In this document: positions 11,940 to 22,540 of the stretch, piece by piece
How the letters are laid out: each line of letters begins with the position of its first letter
Numbering within the stretch: position 1 is the stretch's first letter
From: Fragilaria crotonensis
Lineage: Eukaryota > Bacillariophyta > Fragilariophyceae > Fragilariales > Fragilariaceae
Reading direction: 5' to 3'
Length of the DNA: 64,000 bases
Assembly (NCBI GenBank): GCA_022925895.1
Contig: JAKSYS010000245.1
Coordinates: 1-64,000, forward strand
Translations under genes and position numbers: made by a program
The notes under the pieces: model-generated
Database searches by the model: none
Told to the model about the DNA's origin: nothing
The model's input: the letters and a program-made list of their open reading frames with translations, nothing else

Positions 11940-14067
11940 CTACGCCCACAGCTCTTGAACGAAACGACCCTCACTAGCCAATTTGTCCATGTAGTGTTTA
12001 GCCGAGTCCGCCGTATGCTTTCCTTGGCTCACGCAAATACTTCTTAGAGCTTCCGAGACGTCGTGACCCATCTTCACACCCCCACACACGTAAATAGACG
12101 CTCCTTGGCTATCAACTAGGTTCCATGTCTCGCTTGCATTCTTTGCCAGTAGGTGTTGCACGTACACCTTCTCGGACTGCTCTCTGCTATAGGCAACGTA
12201 AAGCTTATTCAGAACACCGTCTGCCTGAAACTTAGCCATTTCATCCTCGTACAAGTAGTCTAGGGATGCCTTCTTACATCCAAAATACAACACATTATCA
12301 CCAAGTACCTGCTTCTTGACATCACGCAGATAGGCTCGTTCCTGGAGGAGAGCGCGCATTGGGGCGATACCTGTTCCGGGACCAATCATGAGAATTGGTT
12401 TGGAAGCATCCGTCGGCAGCCTGAACGTAGATTCTCGATTGAAGACTCGCACCGTGGACTTGCCCGCTACGACACCAGCCAAGTAACTGGAACAAACGCC
12501 TTTAAAGACAGTTCCATCCTTCTTGAGTGTTTCAGTAACTGCAACAGTCAAATGAACCTTCTGAGGGTGAACCGACGAAGAAGAACTGATTGTATAGTAC
12601 CGAGGAACCATCCGTGGACAAAAAGCCAAGAAATGTTCAAGGGGTGCCTCAATGGAAGGACAGAGTTGCAGTAGATCAACGAGACCAACATGAGAGTCCA
12701 CAATCTTCTCACGATATTCGGCCTTCCCTTCCTTGGATGACATGCGCAAGAGTGCCTTCTTATCTGTAGGGTCCTTGGCATATAAGGCCAACAACTTCAA
12801 GTCGGACCGCCGTGGTGCAGATGTGAGGTCACAATATCTTGATAGACACTCACGAATAGAAATAGGCATGGGGAACGGAGCTCCGTGCCATTCTTGATTC
12901 GGAGCACATTTGACTATGAATCCTGCATCCAAATTATAGTTGAGGGACTTCGCCACGGCTTCCACAACTGCTGTGCTGTTCAAGGGAAGTACCCCGAGGT
13001 TGTCGGCCGTGTGGTATGAGAAATCCTTGGCACTCGAAACATCGATTTCCACATGCACTGTTGATCCGGGATCAGCAGCTTTCCGCAACTCACGAACAGT
13101 CGACACCGGGCAGTCAACAGACGTAAAATAATGTCTGCTGGAGCTGTGGATATCAGATGGGGCGAGCACTTCTGGTTGGGTAGTGCTGACAAATTCGACT
13201 ACATATGGAGTATCAGGAAGAGACGAAGAGGCCTTTTGGATCACAACAGTACCTTCTTTGATGTATCTCTTTGTCAGCGTTGGCCACAACACGTTCTCTT
13301 TCCATTTCTCAAAATCATCTTCAATGTCGTTATCGTCATCGCCCAGTCCGATAGGTGCCACACGGTTTCCGCCTAGTTTCTCAATCGCACTATCAAAGAA
13401 TTTACCCATGGCGTTGTAATGCTCGTACTGTGTGTTTCCAAGACCGAAGACACAGTACTCGAGACCAGCAAGACAGGGTTCGACCAGCGGAGGTTCTGAA
13501 TCCTTCTTTTCTTCCTCCATGTCTACCGCAAATCCAATTCTGGACTTGAGTTCCATGACAAAGCTCAAGGAATTATCAGTGGGTTCGCCTTCACCATATG
13601 TGGAACACAGAAAGATTGCTTTGGAAGTATCGTCATCGCGTCGTTCTTTAGTCAAAAGTTGAGCAACTTGCGTATCCTCCAAGTCCACAACATGCACCAA
13701 GAAGCCGTGCTCGACCCCCTCACGCTCCAGTTGTTTCGCATAGGTTTCTGCAGTTCCTGTTTGTGAACCAAAGTAGATGCTAACAATACCTCCTGGATAT
13801 TGGTTCCGATCGAGTTGTGCCTCCTTCGGTTCGTAACATTCCTCGGGATTGGCTGTTATCGAAACAGGGGTTGGTAAGTATGAATGGTGATGCGTGATTG
13901 AAAGAATACCAACCCAAGTCCATGCACGTCTCACTCCCATGCAGCTTCGTTCTATCCACCTACCTCTTTCTTCGGAACATTAAGACGTAAGTCAAGGCGG
14001 AAGCCAAAACAAGTGTGGTAATTCCACTTGCCACGACGACTGTGAATGGAAGAGTTGTGGCCTCCAT
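11940..14067 (-). CDS. NADPH-cytochrome P450 reductase-like diflavin reductase
   Basis: The main frame is 11940-13852. It passes electrons from NADPH through FAD and FMN to P450s or related haem proteins at the ER. Motifs in order: FMN domain with IYFGSQTGTAETYA, STYGEGEPTDN, FGLGNTQYEHYNAMG and GLGDDDNDIEDDF; FAD domain with PRYYTISSSS and GVCSSYLAG; NADPH site GPGTGIAPMRALLQER and YSREQ; and the terminal aromatic in QELWA that stacks on FAD. A probable first exon (14067-13964) encodes MEATTLPFTVVVASGITTLV..., a membrane anchor ending in RRKR. The best donor (AG|GTAGGT) and acceptor (GATAACAG at 13853) are out of phase by one base, so either a one-base error exists or the junction differs. 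Without that exon the protein would be soluble. Core assignment is strong, 5' end uncertain. Confidence 0.88.
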
Positions 14068-14481
14068 GTCGTTTCCTACGTTCATATTCTCTTTGATGGC
14101 CACAAACTTTCTAACAGCTTTATCACAGATGGATATTCAAAGCAAAGTTAAGCTATCTTGTTGCTTCATGCAACGCGATGTAAACAACAATGCCACTTTT
14201 TGGTTTTATGGCTCGCACTCGTGTACGTTCATCGCGCGGGGAAGGAACAGTGACGATGCCGTCGTGGCAACGAAGTTGTGGCCTGATTTTTCGCCTTCTT
14301 TTGTACTCGTACTCCGAGCACGCATGCTCTACCGGGGTATGTATGCATATATAATATACATACCGGTAGTACACAGGACCTGATATGTACATTACATAAA
14401 CAATACTGGAGTACGCAAGTATGGCACATTCTACTATACGTAGCTACAGTAGCTATCGACTAGTAGTATTGTGCTTCCGAG
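14068..14481. other. Spacer between reductase gene and hAT element
   Basis: Includes the probable reductase promoter. A GTAC/CCGGTA-rich stretch with tataatatacataccggtag lies near 14345-14375. No gene seen. Confidence 0.4.
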
Positions 14482-14497
14482 CAGGGCTTGTTAGTGA
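14482..14497 (+). repeat. hAT left terminal inverted repeat
   Basis: CAGGGCTTGTTAGTGA, exact reverse complement of 17624-17639. Confidence 0.93.
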
Positions 14498-14697
14498 GTC
14501 CGTTTTGGGCTTAGTTATAGTATGCACTAACTAAGCCACTGTAAAAGCGTAGTTATAACTAATTAGTTAACTAAATCAACTAAATGTTTCACTAGAGACA
14601 TGTGACATGTGTTATTTTTGAATAGCATTTTGCTGTATGCGAGCCTATAGAGTGCATGCAGCTATTGTAAATTGTAACGTATACTTCTTGTTACTAT

Positions 14698-17296
14698 TCA
14701 ATGCTTGAACCTTTTTGACGCGTGTGAGGTCTCTTCGTCAATACAATCGGCCGCATGCTTTAGCATGTCCGCCATAGATCCCTCTTCGGTCGCCTGGATA
14801 TCTTCGGCGTCTTCAGTGTCAAGATCGAAGAACTCAGTCAATGCAGCTGCGGCTGCTACTGCTGAAGTCGATGAGCGAAGGGAATCCAGAAGGCAGGACA
14901 TGCTCATAGGGCCACTTTCGCTAGCTGACCTTATAAACTCTTTGTTAAATGCAAGGAGCGTGAGCATCTCGAATTTCGATGATCCCAAACTCTGCCGCAT
15001 GTGAGTATCGATTAGACGACAGAATGAAAATACACGCTCTTGCATCCCGTTTGCATCGGGGGCTGCAAGTTCAGGCGCAGCAATACGAGAGACCATTGTG
15101 TGATCTTTGCCGTTGAGACGATACCACATCAGAATATCAACCTTACTGGTTAAAAAAAAGCAGTCTCCTCGAGATATCTTGACCTTTTCCACATCGGAGA
15201 GTTCGGCGCGCTGATCATTTCTAAGGAAAGCATGCCAGTTAATCAACTGATTCATCCATGCATCATATGCTTCATCAGCCATTTGGGATGCAGTTTGCTG
15301 CACTGGTTCAAGAACAACAGCTTCTTCGCGAGGAATGGCATTATTTCGCAAGGCTGTTGAGAATGGATCATCACTGTCATAGTTATCATCCATCAAACTG
15401 GAATCGACGGGTTCATCTAACACAGTTGGTTTCCAAACCCGCACAGCCTCTGCATTCAGCATTCTCTTGAAAACAGCGAGAGCCTTATCAACAAGGTAAC
15501 CCTGTCCAGTTGCTCGAAGGAATGGTAGTCCTGTAGTCATCATAACTGGATCAACAACCATAGCAACTAATTGGTGGTCGTTTGGAGCCGGGAAGTAGTT
15601 CTTAATCTCATCTAGCAGACGATAACGAAGATCCTGTACGTCCTTGTGCAAGCCTTCAGTGGCAACTTTCTTCTTTGGTAGATCATCGAAGGAACAAGAC
15701 CCATCCCACTTCTTATCCTCATCTTCAGTGAACGTGATATCCACAATGTTGAAGTGAGGCTTTTCGAGGGCCATGACGCAGCTGTGAAAATGTTTAAAAG
15801 AAATTAACAACAAATTTTCGAATTGGCAAAATGAAAATGCATACGTACGTTAAAACTTGCAGCCAGCTGGATCCAGCAGTCGGTTGCGAATCAACTTGGG
15901 TCACAAACGAGAAGTTACAAACTGGGCGTAAAACTGCTTCAAACCCTGCTAGAAGCTCCCACTCCTGTTCTGTAAGCATATGAGCTCGCCCAGTAGCGGA
16001 TTCCTGATTCATATAGACATGAAGAGTGTAGAAGCTGCGTAACACTTGCTGAAACATCATCTCCGTGCCGCTGATTCGAGTGTCATTGTCGAGCCCGATT
16101 CGAATCGTTTTCATGTTAGCATTATCATTGCGAGACTTGTACTGGACTTGGCGAGACTTGGCTTTCTTGCTGAAAACGTACTTTGCGAGTTTGCGCGCCT
16201 TGACACGTAATGATTCACACGGGGGGAAGCTATCAATGATGACATGGTTCTCTGATCGTGTTCGCTTGCCGCATGCGTGGTCAGCAACAAGATTAGCCAT
16301 GTGCATATGGCAATCACCATCTTCTCCTGTAAGTCTGCGCCCCGTTGCAACAGATGCATTTGTCGTGTCATTAATGCTCATATACAGATCCGTATCTTGG
16401 ATATCGTAGCGACTTAGAATCGATCGTGCGGCAGCAGCGCAAGCATCAGCGGAATGGCCATCAGGGATGGCTAGCCCGAGTGCAACTTTATATCGTTTCC
16501 ACTTAACAGGATCAATCCAGTAGACAGAAACACCGAAGAATTGTTTAATTGTGGAGTCCCAGCCATCGTGACAAACAATAAGCCACCCAGGTGGCACATT
16601 GGAGTTGTCAGCCGAGGAATACACAGAACGAGTACATGCCAGACGTGCTTTGATTTCCGTCACAAACGATGAAAACATTGAGGCAAGGGCGGCGTCCATC
16701 TTTCCTCGGGTCATGGCCTTGTATGATCCAGGTTTTAAGTGACTTGCAAGCTCAATGATGGCAGTCAATTCAGGATCAGTGGCAAATGACAGTGGCAATC
16801 GGCGATTGACAACCAGCATAGCAATTGCAGCATGAACTTGGTTGTTGACGGCGTCGTTTCCTCTTGCTAGGAATAAGCTCATCGTCGTCATCCCCGATTC
16901 AGATTGTGAACTGTCGACTGAATTGACAACCATTGGTTTTTTGCCTTGAGCCTTGGGGATAACATTCCTGTGGTGCGTTTTAAGATGAGATTCTCCGTTT
17001 GAAGTTGATTCATTGTAGAGAGAAATCAAACACTTCTGAAAGACTCTCATGGGAGCATTGTCAACGTCAATATTGTCATAGCATATTTTACAAACATGGC
17101 CAGATTTTTCGATCGGCCCATTGGTTAGTTGGTAAACGTAATTCCAAACCCAAGAACTCTTTGCCACCTTAGTAATTGCGCGCTGCTCCGCCTTTGATAT
17201 CTCTTGCAACGGTTGTTCGTTTCGGTCCTCCTCTCCTGGCACAGTATCGCCGCCAACCCCTTCGATATCCATGATCAATACGACGACCGATGACAA
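14698..17296 (-). CDS. hAT transposase with BED-type zinc finger
   Basis: Two exons, 17296-15849 and 15781-14698, give 843 aa. The 67-bp intron (donor AC|GTACGTATG, acceptor TTTTCACAG) joins in phase. BED-like zinc finger near residues 60-110 (VCKICYDN ... SHLKTHHRN). RNase-H-like catalytic core from about residue 230: LIVCHDGWDS, a conserved WI..KRYKVALGLAI block, then LYMSINDTTNA and GEDGDCHMHMANLVADHACG, matching the hAT second Asp and the C..H feature. The C-terminal region (second exon) contains the hAT dimerisation segment; DVEKVKISRGDCFFLTSKVDILMWYR resembles its conserved WW.-type block only loosely. The frame is open throughout, so the enzyme could be functional. It cuts and reinserts the element. 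The start is the first in-frame ATG before the zinc finger region. Confidence 0.88.
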
Positions 17297-17623
17297 GTGA
17301 GAATTGACAACAAGTGAGGCGGCAGAGGAGCAAGCAAATTGAATTCTGAGCGTGTATTACTGTGATTGTGCAGGATGCTGACACAAGAGACAAGGTGACG
17401 GATATAGGATTCTAAATCCGTTTGATAATATTGAACGACTCGTCTGCTCTGAGCTGTCCGCAGTCCGCAGCCCGCAGCCTGCATTACTCAGCAAATGTGC
17501 ATATTGAATTTAGTGACTATTTAGTTACTAAATTAACTAAGACAGGCAGAGCTTAGTCATAGTGAAACTAACTACGGTATTTAGTTAGTGATAGTTAGTG
17601 AAAAAAATCACTACGTCACAGGT

Positions 17624-17639
17624 TCACTAACAAGCCCTG
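17624..17639 (-). repeat. hAT right terminal inverted repeat
   Basis: Reverse complement of the left end, 16 of 16 bases. It is followed by GCTCCGAG, the near-duplicate of the left flank. Confidence 0.93.
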
Positions 17640-17851
17640 GCTCCGAGAACAACATCAAGATTATTTTGTCAGTATCGAGGCGTTATTTATATCCATTTCT
17701 GCATCCGACACTCGTATGAATGCAGTATGATACCTCTCGTATCTCCTGTTCTCACTTTTCAGGCAGAAGCGAAAAGGACAGGACGACGCTGAGAAGAAAG
17801 CTGTTGTACGACGATTGGGATAGGACACTGGACGCAAGTGATTAATCGACA

Positions 17852-18806
17852 ATGGTATTCGCATACATGAGCAACCATACCTTTTTGAAGGTTGCGCCGC
17901 GCGACACGTCGAAGCTGTTGGCGATGGCCGGAATTTGTTGGGACGGTTCAGTCACCAACAGACCTGGATCCAGATTTGGTCCACGAGGCATCCGTACCGC
18001 CAGCCATATGCTCTGTGATGGGTATCATCCGCATTTTGGAACGACACCAAGTGGTGTATTGACCGATATGGGCGATTTCAACCTCCCAAACACCAGCTTG
18101 ACGGAAATGCGTGCCAAGCTCAAGCCTCAGGTGATTCCCCTCTTGAACAAATATCACATGATTTGGCTCGGTGGCGATCACAGTATCACCTTCCCCCTCC
18201 TGCAATGCTATCACGAGGTTCTCAAGAGGCCTTTGGCGGTATTGCACTTTGATGCCCATTGCGATACTTGGACTTCTCACTTTGACGAACCCAGTGGCCA
18301 CGGGACTTGGGTGTACGACGCAATCGAGGCGGGTGTGGCAATGAAGGAATGCTTTTTTTCAATTTGGAATCCGTTCGGCAGGAGTGAAATCTGCTCAGGA
18401 ATATGTGAATGAGCAAGGAGGTCGAACATTTACGGCGCGTGACCTACGGGGATTGGAAAGTCCATTACAGTTGGAGGAAACGATCGCGGACGTTTGCTCC
18501 CGGCTGGCTAGTCACGGTAACCCTCCCGTCTATATTTCGTTTGATATTGACTGCTTAGATCCAGCGTTTGCACCTGGGACAGGGACGCCGGAACCTGGAG
18601 GCTTGAGCTCGAGTCAAGCGTTGACCCTGATGGAGGAGTTTGTATCTCGAGTTCCCAATTTGGTGGGAATGGACCTTGTTGAAGTTGCCCCGGCCTACGA
18701 CCATGCCGAGTTAACAACCAACGCTGCGTCAAGCATCGTGTGGACTTACATGTGCGGTATTATTGCGGCATCCCCGGAGATGCAACTACTGCAAGATCCA
18801 CCGTAA
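17852..18806 (+). CDS. Agmatinase/ureohydrolase family protein, one frameshift
   Basis: Binuclear-manganese hydrolase that would release urea from agmatine or a related guanidino compound. Seen in order: [11 protein letters not shown] near residue 45; [11 protein letters not shown] (first metal His); LHFDAHCDT (metal cluster DAHCD); SGHGTW; and [23 protein letters not shown] (metal Asp residues and the family signature). The frame breaks at a run of seven T (18353-18359). With six, the conserved FQFGIRSAG strand would join directly to [13 protein letters not shown]. So the coding sequence is 17852 to about 18355, continuing in the next frame to 18806. A single-base homopolymer error is the simplest explanation; a real frameshift mutation would inactivate the enzyme. 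Agmatinase is preferred over arginase because of the overall bacterial-type spacing and GIRT motif, but substrate is not certain. Confidence 0.85.
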
Positions 18807-19197
18807 GAAAGCCGGTATTGTGAAACAGAACGAAACTAGATGTTTAATCGGACAAGGACCCTATCCCACAATGTGCTACCGGTAGATGATCTCTATTAGC
18901 CCTTCTTTGGTACTACTACTAGTCGACTAGTCTAGTACCTGGTACAATGTACCGGCAGTGAACGACTAAGCATAGACGCATGGGTGTGTGTGGCATGTGG
19001 AAGCGATGCGTTATGCTGTTATGCAGATTGGATTCTGCATTTGATAGATACTGGAGTACTGTATACTGTAGTGTTACTGCAACTACTACACCACTACAGT
19101 ACCCTTCTACTAGAGAATGTCAAAGTCGACGTGCGCCGACGATCGTGAATGCCCTCTACGTTGTCAAGATATGATGGATCCATCAATTTAAGAAGGG
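18807..19197. other. Spacer left of the MULE
   Basis: GTAC/ACTAGT-rich stretch at about 18905-18950 and around 19040-19110. No gene. No clean target-site duplication is seen against the right flank of the element: ttaagaaggg (19188-19197) versus atttacatta (26257-26266). Confidence 0.4.
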
Positions 19198-19815
19198 GGA
19201 AATTACAAAATCACGTATTTTTCAGCCACTTTTCAATATAGTACAATGACCCTCTATATACAACTTTACATCTTACTATATCACCGATTTGCTTTTGACG
19301 TTTACAATATCACGCATACATTTGTTCATATATTACTATATCACGCAAACGTGATATAGTAACACATTTTGTCGCCAGCCACATCTTCTCTCCACAGATA
19401 ACATGGTACACCGTATTGTAGCCAATGTCATAAATGAAGAATGGCCAACCTTGCACCACAACCTCTTTCTCCGTCGTTTTGTTTCAATCACTTGTACCTC
19501 TCAGTTTGATTGCGCTAATGTGGTAGTTGTTATCACTCTTGTAGTGTGGTCATTATTTGCGTTGTGCTTCTTCTGTGTTGAACGTTCAAATTCAAATTGA
19601 CCATTGTGGGCGATGCATTTGAATCAACTGAACCTGATACAGTAGTCTACGCACCTTTTGGTATACAGTACCATAATGTTCATCTGAGAAGTACATGAAC
19701 CTAAATCCAGCCCCTTGTCGTCACCCTCATCGAATGCAACATGACGCATATAGTTGTTATGCACACTTGAACTACCTGCCTATTAGAGACTATTAGAGAC
19801 TAGCTGGGGCAACTT
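19198..19815 (+). repeat. MULE left terminal inverted repeat
   Basis: Matches the reverse complement of 25637-26256 over its whole length, with a few substitutions and small indels by eye. It begins GGAAATTACAAAATCACG and ends near the stop codon of the minus-strand gene. Contains an open frame of 65 codons (19403-19600) also present in the other arm; probably incidental, but only a few codons differ between arms. Confidence 0.92.
19333..19362. repeat. Subterminal hairpin in left TIR
   Basis: Perfect 13-bp arms TTACTATATCACG / CGTGATATAGTAA around a CAAA loop. Related words (TACTATATCAC, CAATATCACG) occur just outward at about 19275-19320. The same hairpin is at 26091-26120 in the right arm. 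Candidate transposase-binding sites. Confidence 0.7.
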
Positions 19816-21874
19816 CGTTTGTCGTGGCCGGCCGCAGCCACTTCTAGGCACGGACTTTCAGATGCATGAGCACGGCCAGCGGCTACAATCTTCTCCTTTG
19901 CCGCAGTGAAAGTGCCAAATAAGTGATTTGCACCTTTCCAACCAGTTCCTACGGGCGCAGCACCTTCACCGTCTGGCCTAGACACAGATGTGCAGTGCCT
20001 CAGTGCACGGCCATCCCAGCTGATGGCAGTTGCATGAGAAAGCTTTATGGCGATGCCGTTGTAATCCGTACCACATTTCCTCTTGCCGTACAAATTTGGA
20101 ATCAGAAAGTACCAGTTTGATCCACAACCCGGCTTCTCCTCTGTCCATAGACTAAAACCCTGTGAAGCGTCATTCACATCGAAGTGTGACGCGTTTCCCA
20201 GGTCAACGCTTACATCAATTGTGTACCCAACCCGGAGGCCCTTACCATTTCCATCCATCGGAGCTATTGGCACAAGGGACGAATCGGCTTCCACGTTCTG
20301 AACAACGGAAAGGACATCCGGAAAACAGTAGAGGCCAACAGTGGCAAACGCCTCGACAAAGCTCCTCAGTAACGGTTGAGGCACCTTATTGTTTGCAGCG
20401 AACCCGACAGTTGTCATTCCATCCAACAGAACACGGGTCCCAATTGCGTGCATTGTACCAACATCCCCGGTATTCTGCCTCGCCGTGCCCACCGCTGCTT
20501 CTCTCCGAAGGCGAGAATTGTGTTCACCGATCACCTCGATGGAAGCAAGTAGGTCATGCCTGCCCATATGGCAATACCTTGACTCGTGGGAACCATCAAG
20601 AATACTCCTCACCATGATAATCGACTTCCTCCCAACTGCACCAGAACCACTGGGGGGCGATGTCGACAATGATATCAACGAATGGGTGTTCCAACGGGTC
20701 AATCGTCCAACAAGTGTCGGGGATTTTCAGGTGCAAGCACCCCGGGGCGTAATGTCGACCACCCACCCTTGCTGAATTCGAGTTGACAAGGCGGCGATTG
20801 TATTCTTGCGCACGGTCAGCAACTGGCCACGCACCCACATCGTGTCCAGCAATAATGTCTGGTGGCATCCGAGGGCCATCATGATCCGCACATTGCGTTG
20901 ACACGAACACTTCGCGCAGTAACCTTGGTGCTGCTGGATAGTACGAAACTCTCCAGGCAGAGACCCCAGCACTTGTAACGGAAGCAAACCTCTTCACGTA
21001 TCCATCCTCTCCAAATTGTAAACGGAAGTCCGACCCCCGGTGGAACCTGCACCGACATGTTCGTCCTTAGTCGAAACCAACTCATGTCGAGAGCAATGCG
21101 TGAACCTTCAACACCCTCAGTCTTCCTGCGCCAGTCCCTTGCGCAGTAGAACACTCCCGCCCCCGGCAGGAAAGCAAGGAGAGTCCTGTACTTGTAGTCA
21201 TTGGCATCGTCAAGATCCTCAGGTCCGCTTGCAGGCGCCATAATTACATCATCAGGTCCCAATGCAACAACGTCCGCGTCACCAGTTTTAAAAGCACTAC
21301 TTATATTTAAGGTCGCAGCGGCCGTCGGAGTAATCTTTCGGTTACATATCACATCCATGAGAATGAACCCCGAAAGGTACTTCGAAGTGGTGGCATGTTT
21401 CATGAAGACCTCATCCAGTGAGCGCAATTGCGTGATGGCACTGCAATTATCACTAACTTTATAACCGGCTTTCACCTGCTCCTCGTCAGCAAGCCGAAGG
21501 TCCTTGCAGATCGAACAATTAAGCGCATACGATATCCATCTTAAGGGCGTGCCGCATACCTCGACCTCGCCACCAATAGTTCCAGTCAAAGCTGCAGAAC
21601 GAAACGCAATCGTAAAATCGGAAGGGGAAAAAATATCCCTCCCATCCAGGGGGAAGCACTTCAGTAGCAGTGCCAACACTTTCGGACCTGAAGGGAAGTA
21701 ATTCCTTCTCGCCCGCTTTCGTGGCATCTTGTTACTGAGCCGCTTCCTCGAGGCGGGCACCGCCACCACCCTTGGATTATCCTTCCCGAGGTTTAGTACA
21801 GTAGTGCGACAAATCGACGTCCGACCTCGCATCTTCAACGCATCATTGTCTTCATTCCGAACCAATCCTGACAT
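19800..21874 (-). CDS. MULE-borne gene, candidate 2-oxoglutarate/Fe(II) dioxygenase-like protein; two frameshifts
   Basis: Three overlapping minus-strand frames (21874 to about 21040; about 21036 to 20655; about 20652 to 19800) read as one protein of roughly 690 aa if two frame changes are accepted. Both fall at homopolymers: C5 at 21036-21040 and G6 at 20652-20657. The N-terminus is basic (NKMPRKRARRNYFPSG). The middle has Cys-containing segments (LNCSICKDLRL). The C-terminal part contains NASHFDVNDASQGFSLW, then about 40 residues later AIKLSHATAISWDGRALRHC. The HxD ... H spacing, with preceding strand-like segments and WDGR.LRHCTS, looks like a double-stranded beta-helix dioxygenase core. 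This is pattern recognition, not a confirmed family. It could act on nucleic acid or protein during transposition. Divergent from the transposase. Alternative: an unrelated captured host gene. Confidence 0.55.
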
Positions 21875-22540
21875 ACTACCGTGAACTCCCAGCTAGATGG
21901 CAGGCAGAGACAGCGTATCGTCAGTCAGCAGCACAACAAACACGCCCGGCTAGATGGCAGGGAACTGATGATGTGCTTCCAAGCGGATCGAATAAATGAT
22001 GAGCAACGAGCGTCCATGCGCGTCGTCCGTAAGCAGCGCAACAAACACCCCGGCTAGATGGCAAATGATGATGCGCTCCTCAACAACAGACGCAATGCTG
22101 ATCAGCAAGAAGTCAATGTGTGAGAGGCAGCGAAGTGTGATCAAGGAAATGCATTTTCGCGCAATTTTGCATTTGGTTGACACCCTGATGTACTGGCGTA
22201 CACGTATGTATGCATACGTGGTGTAGTATGACGTTGTCATTGCGCGCGTGCAAGACGTCAAAAATTCATACATGCCACAGTTCATTAAGTGTCTATTCTT
22301 GCGCGCAAGAATAGACACTTAGGAGTATCTGAACAGATTTGTACCATACCGGTAGTAATACAACAGCAATGCGGTTTCCAATATACAGTAAAGTATTTCA
22401 TAAGGATGCAGTGCCGTTTATAACAGTTTATAAGGAGTGATGCCAATGTAGTACAAATACAGCATAGCTACTACTTCTTCATCGTCTTCTCAAAGCATTG
22501 TTTCCTTTGTCGTCAAATACTGATCAGAACACGATAAACC
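21875..22540. promoter_or_regulatory. Divergent promoter region of the MULE with direct repeats
   Basis: Lies between the two start codons. Holds copies of GCTAGATGGCA near 21892, 21949 and 22052; the last two sit in a longer direct repeat of about 40 bp (about 21919-21958 and 22024-22063, with CAACAAACAC inside). A perfect palindrome lies at 22286-22321. These are likely control sites for both genes. Confidence 0.6.
22286..22321. repeat. Perfect 36-bp palindrome
   Basis: Each half is 18 bases (TAAGTGTCTATTCTTGCG), meeting at GCGCGC with no loop. It lies about 220 bp upstream of the transposase start. Could be a dimeric binding site, a cruciform, or a terminator between the diverging transcripts. 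Confidence 0.85.

Larger units (their letters stand above)
14482..17639 (-). mobile_element. Complete hAT-superfamily DNA transposon, 3158 bp
   Basis: The ends are a perfect 16-bp terminal inverted repeat, CAGGGCTTGTTAGTGA, at 14482-14497 and, reversed, at 17624-17639. Flanks carry a near-match to the 8-bp target duplication expected of hAT: CTTCCGAG (14474-14481, or GCTTCCGAG from 14473) against GCTCCGAG (17640-17647). The roughly 200 bp inside each end are AT-rich with many TTAGTTA / TAACTAA words in both orientations, likely transposase-binding subterminal repeats. One gene fills the middle. The intact ends and frame suggest recent activity; the imperfect target duplication suggests at least one later change or an assembly indel. 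Confidence 0.92.

Noticed and set aside
18384-18806. Agmatinase as two separate genes
   Set aside because: The two frames complement each other exactly at one T-run and together carry one full set of family motifs.
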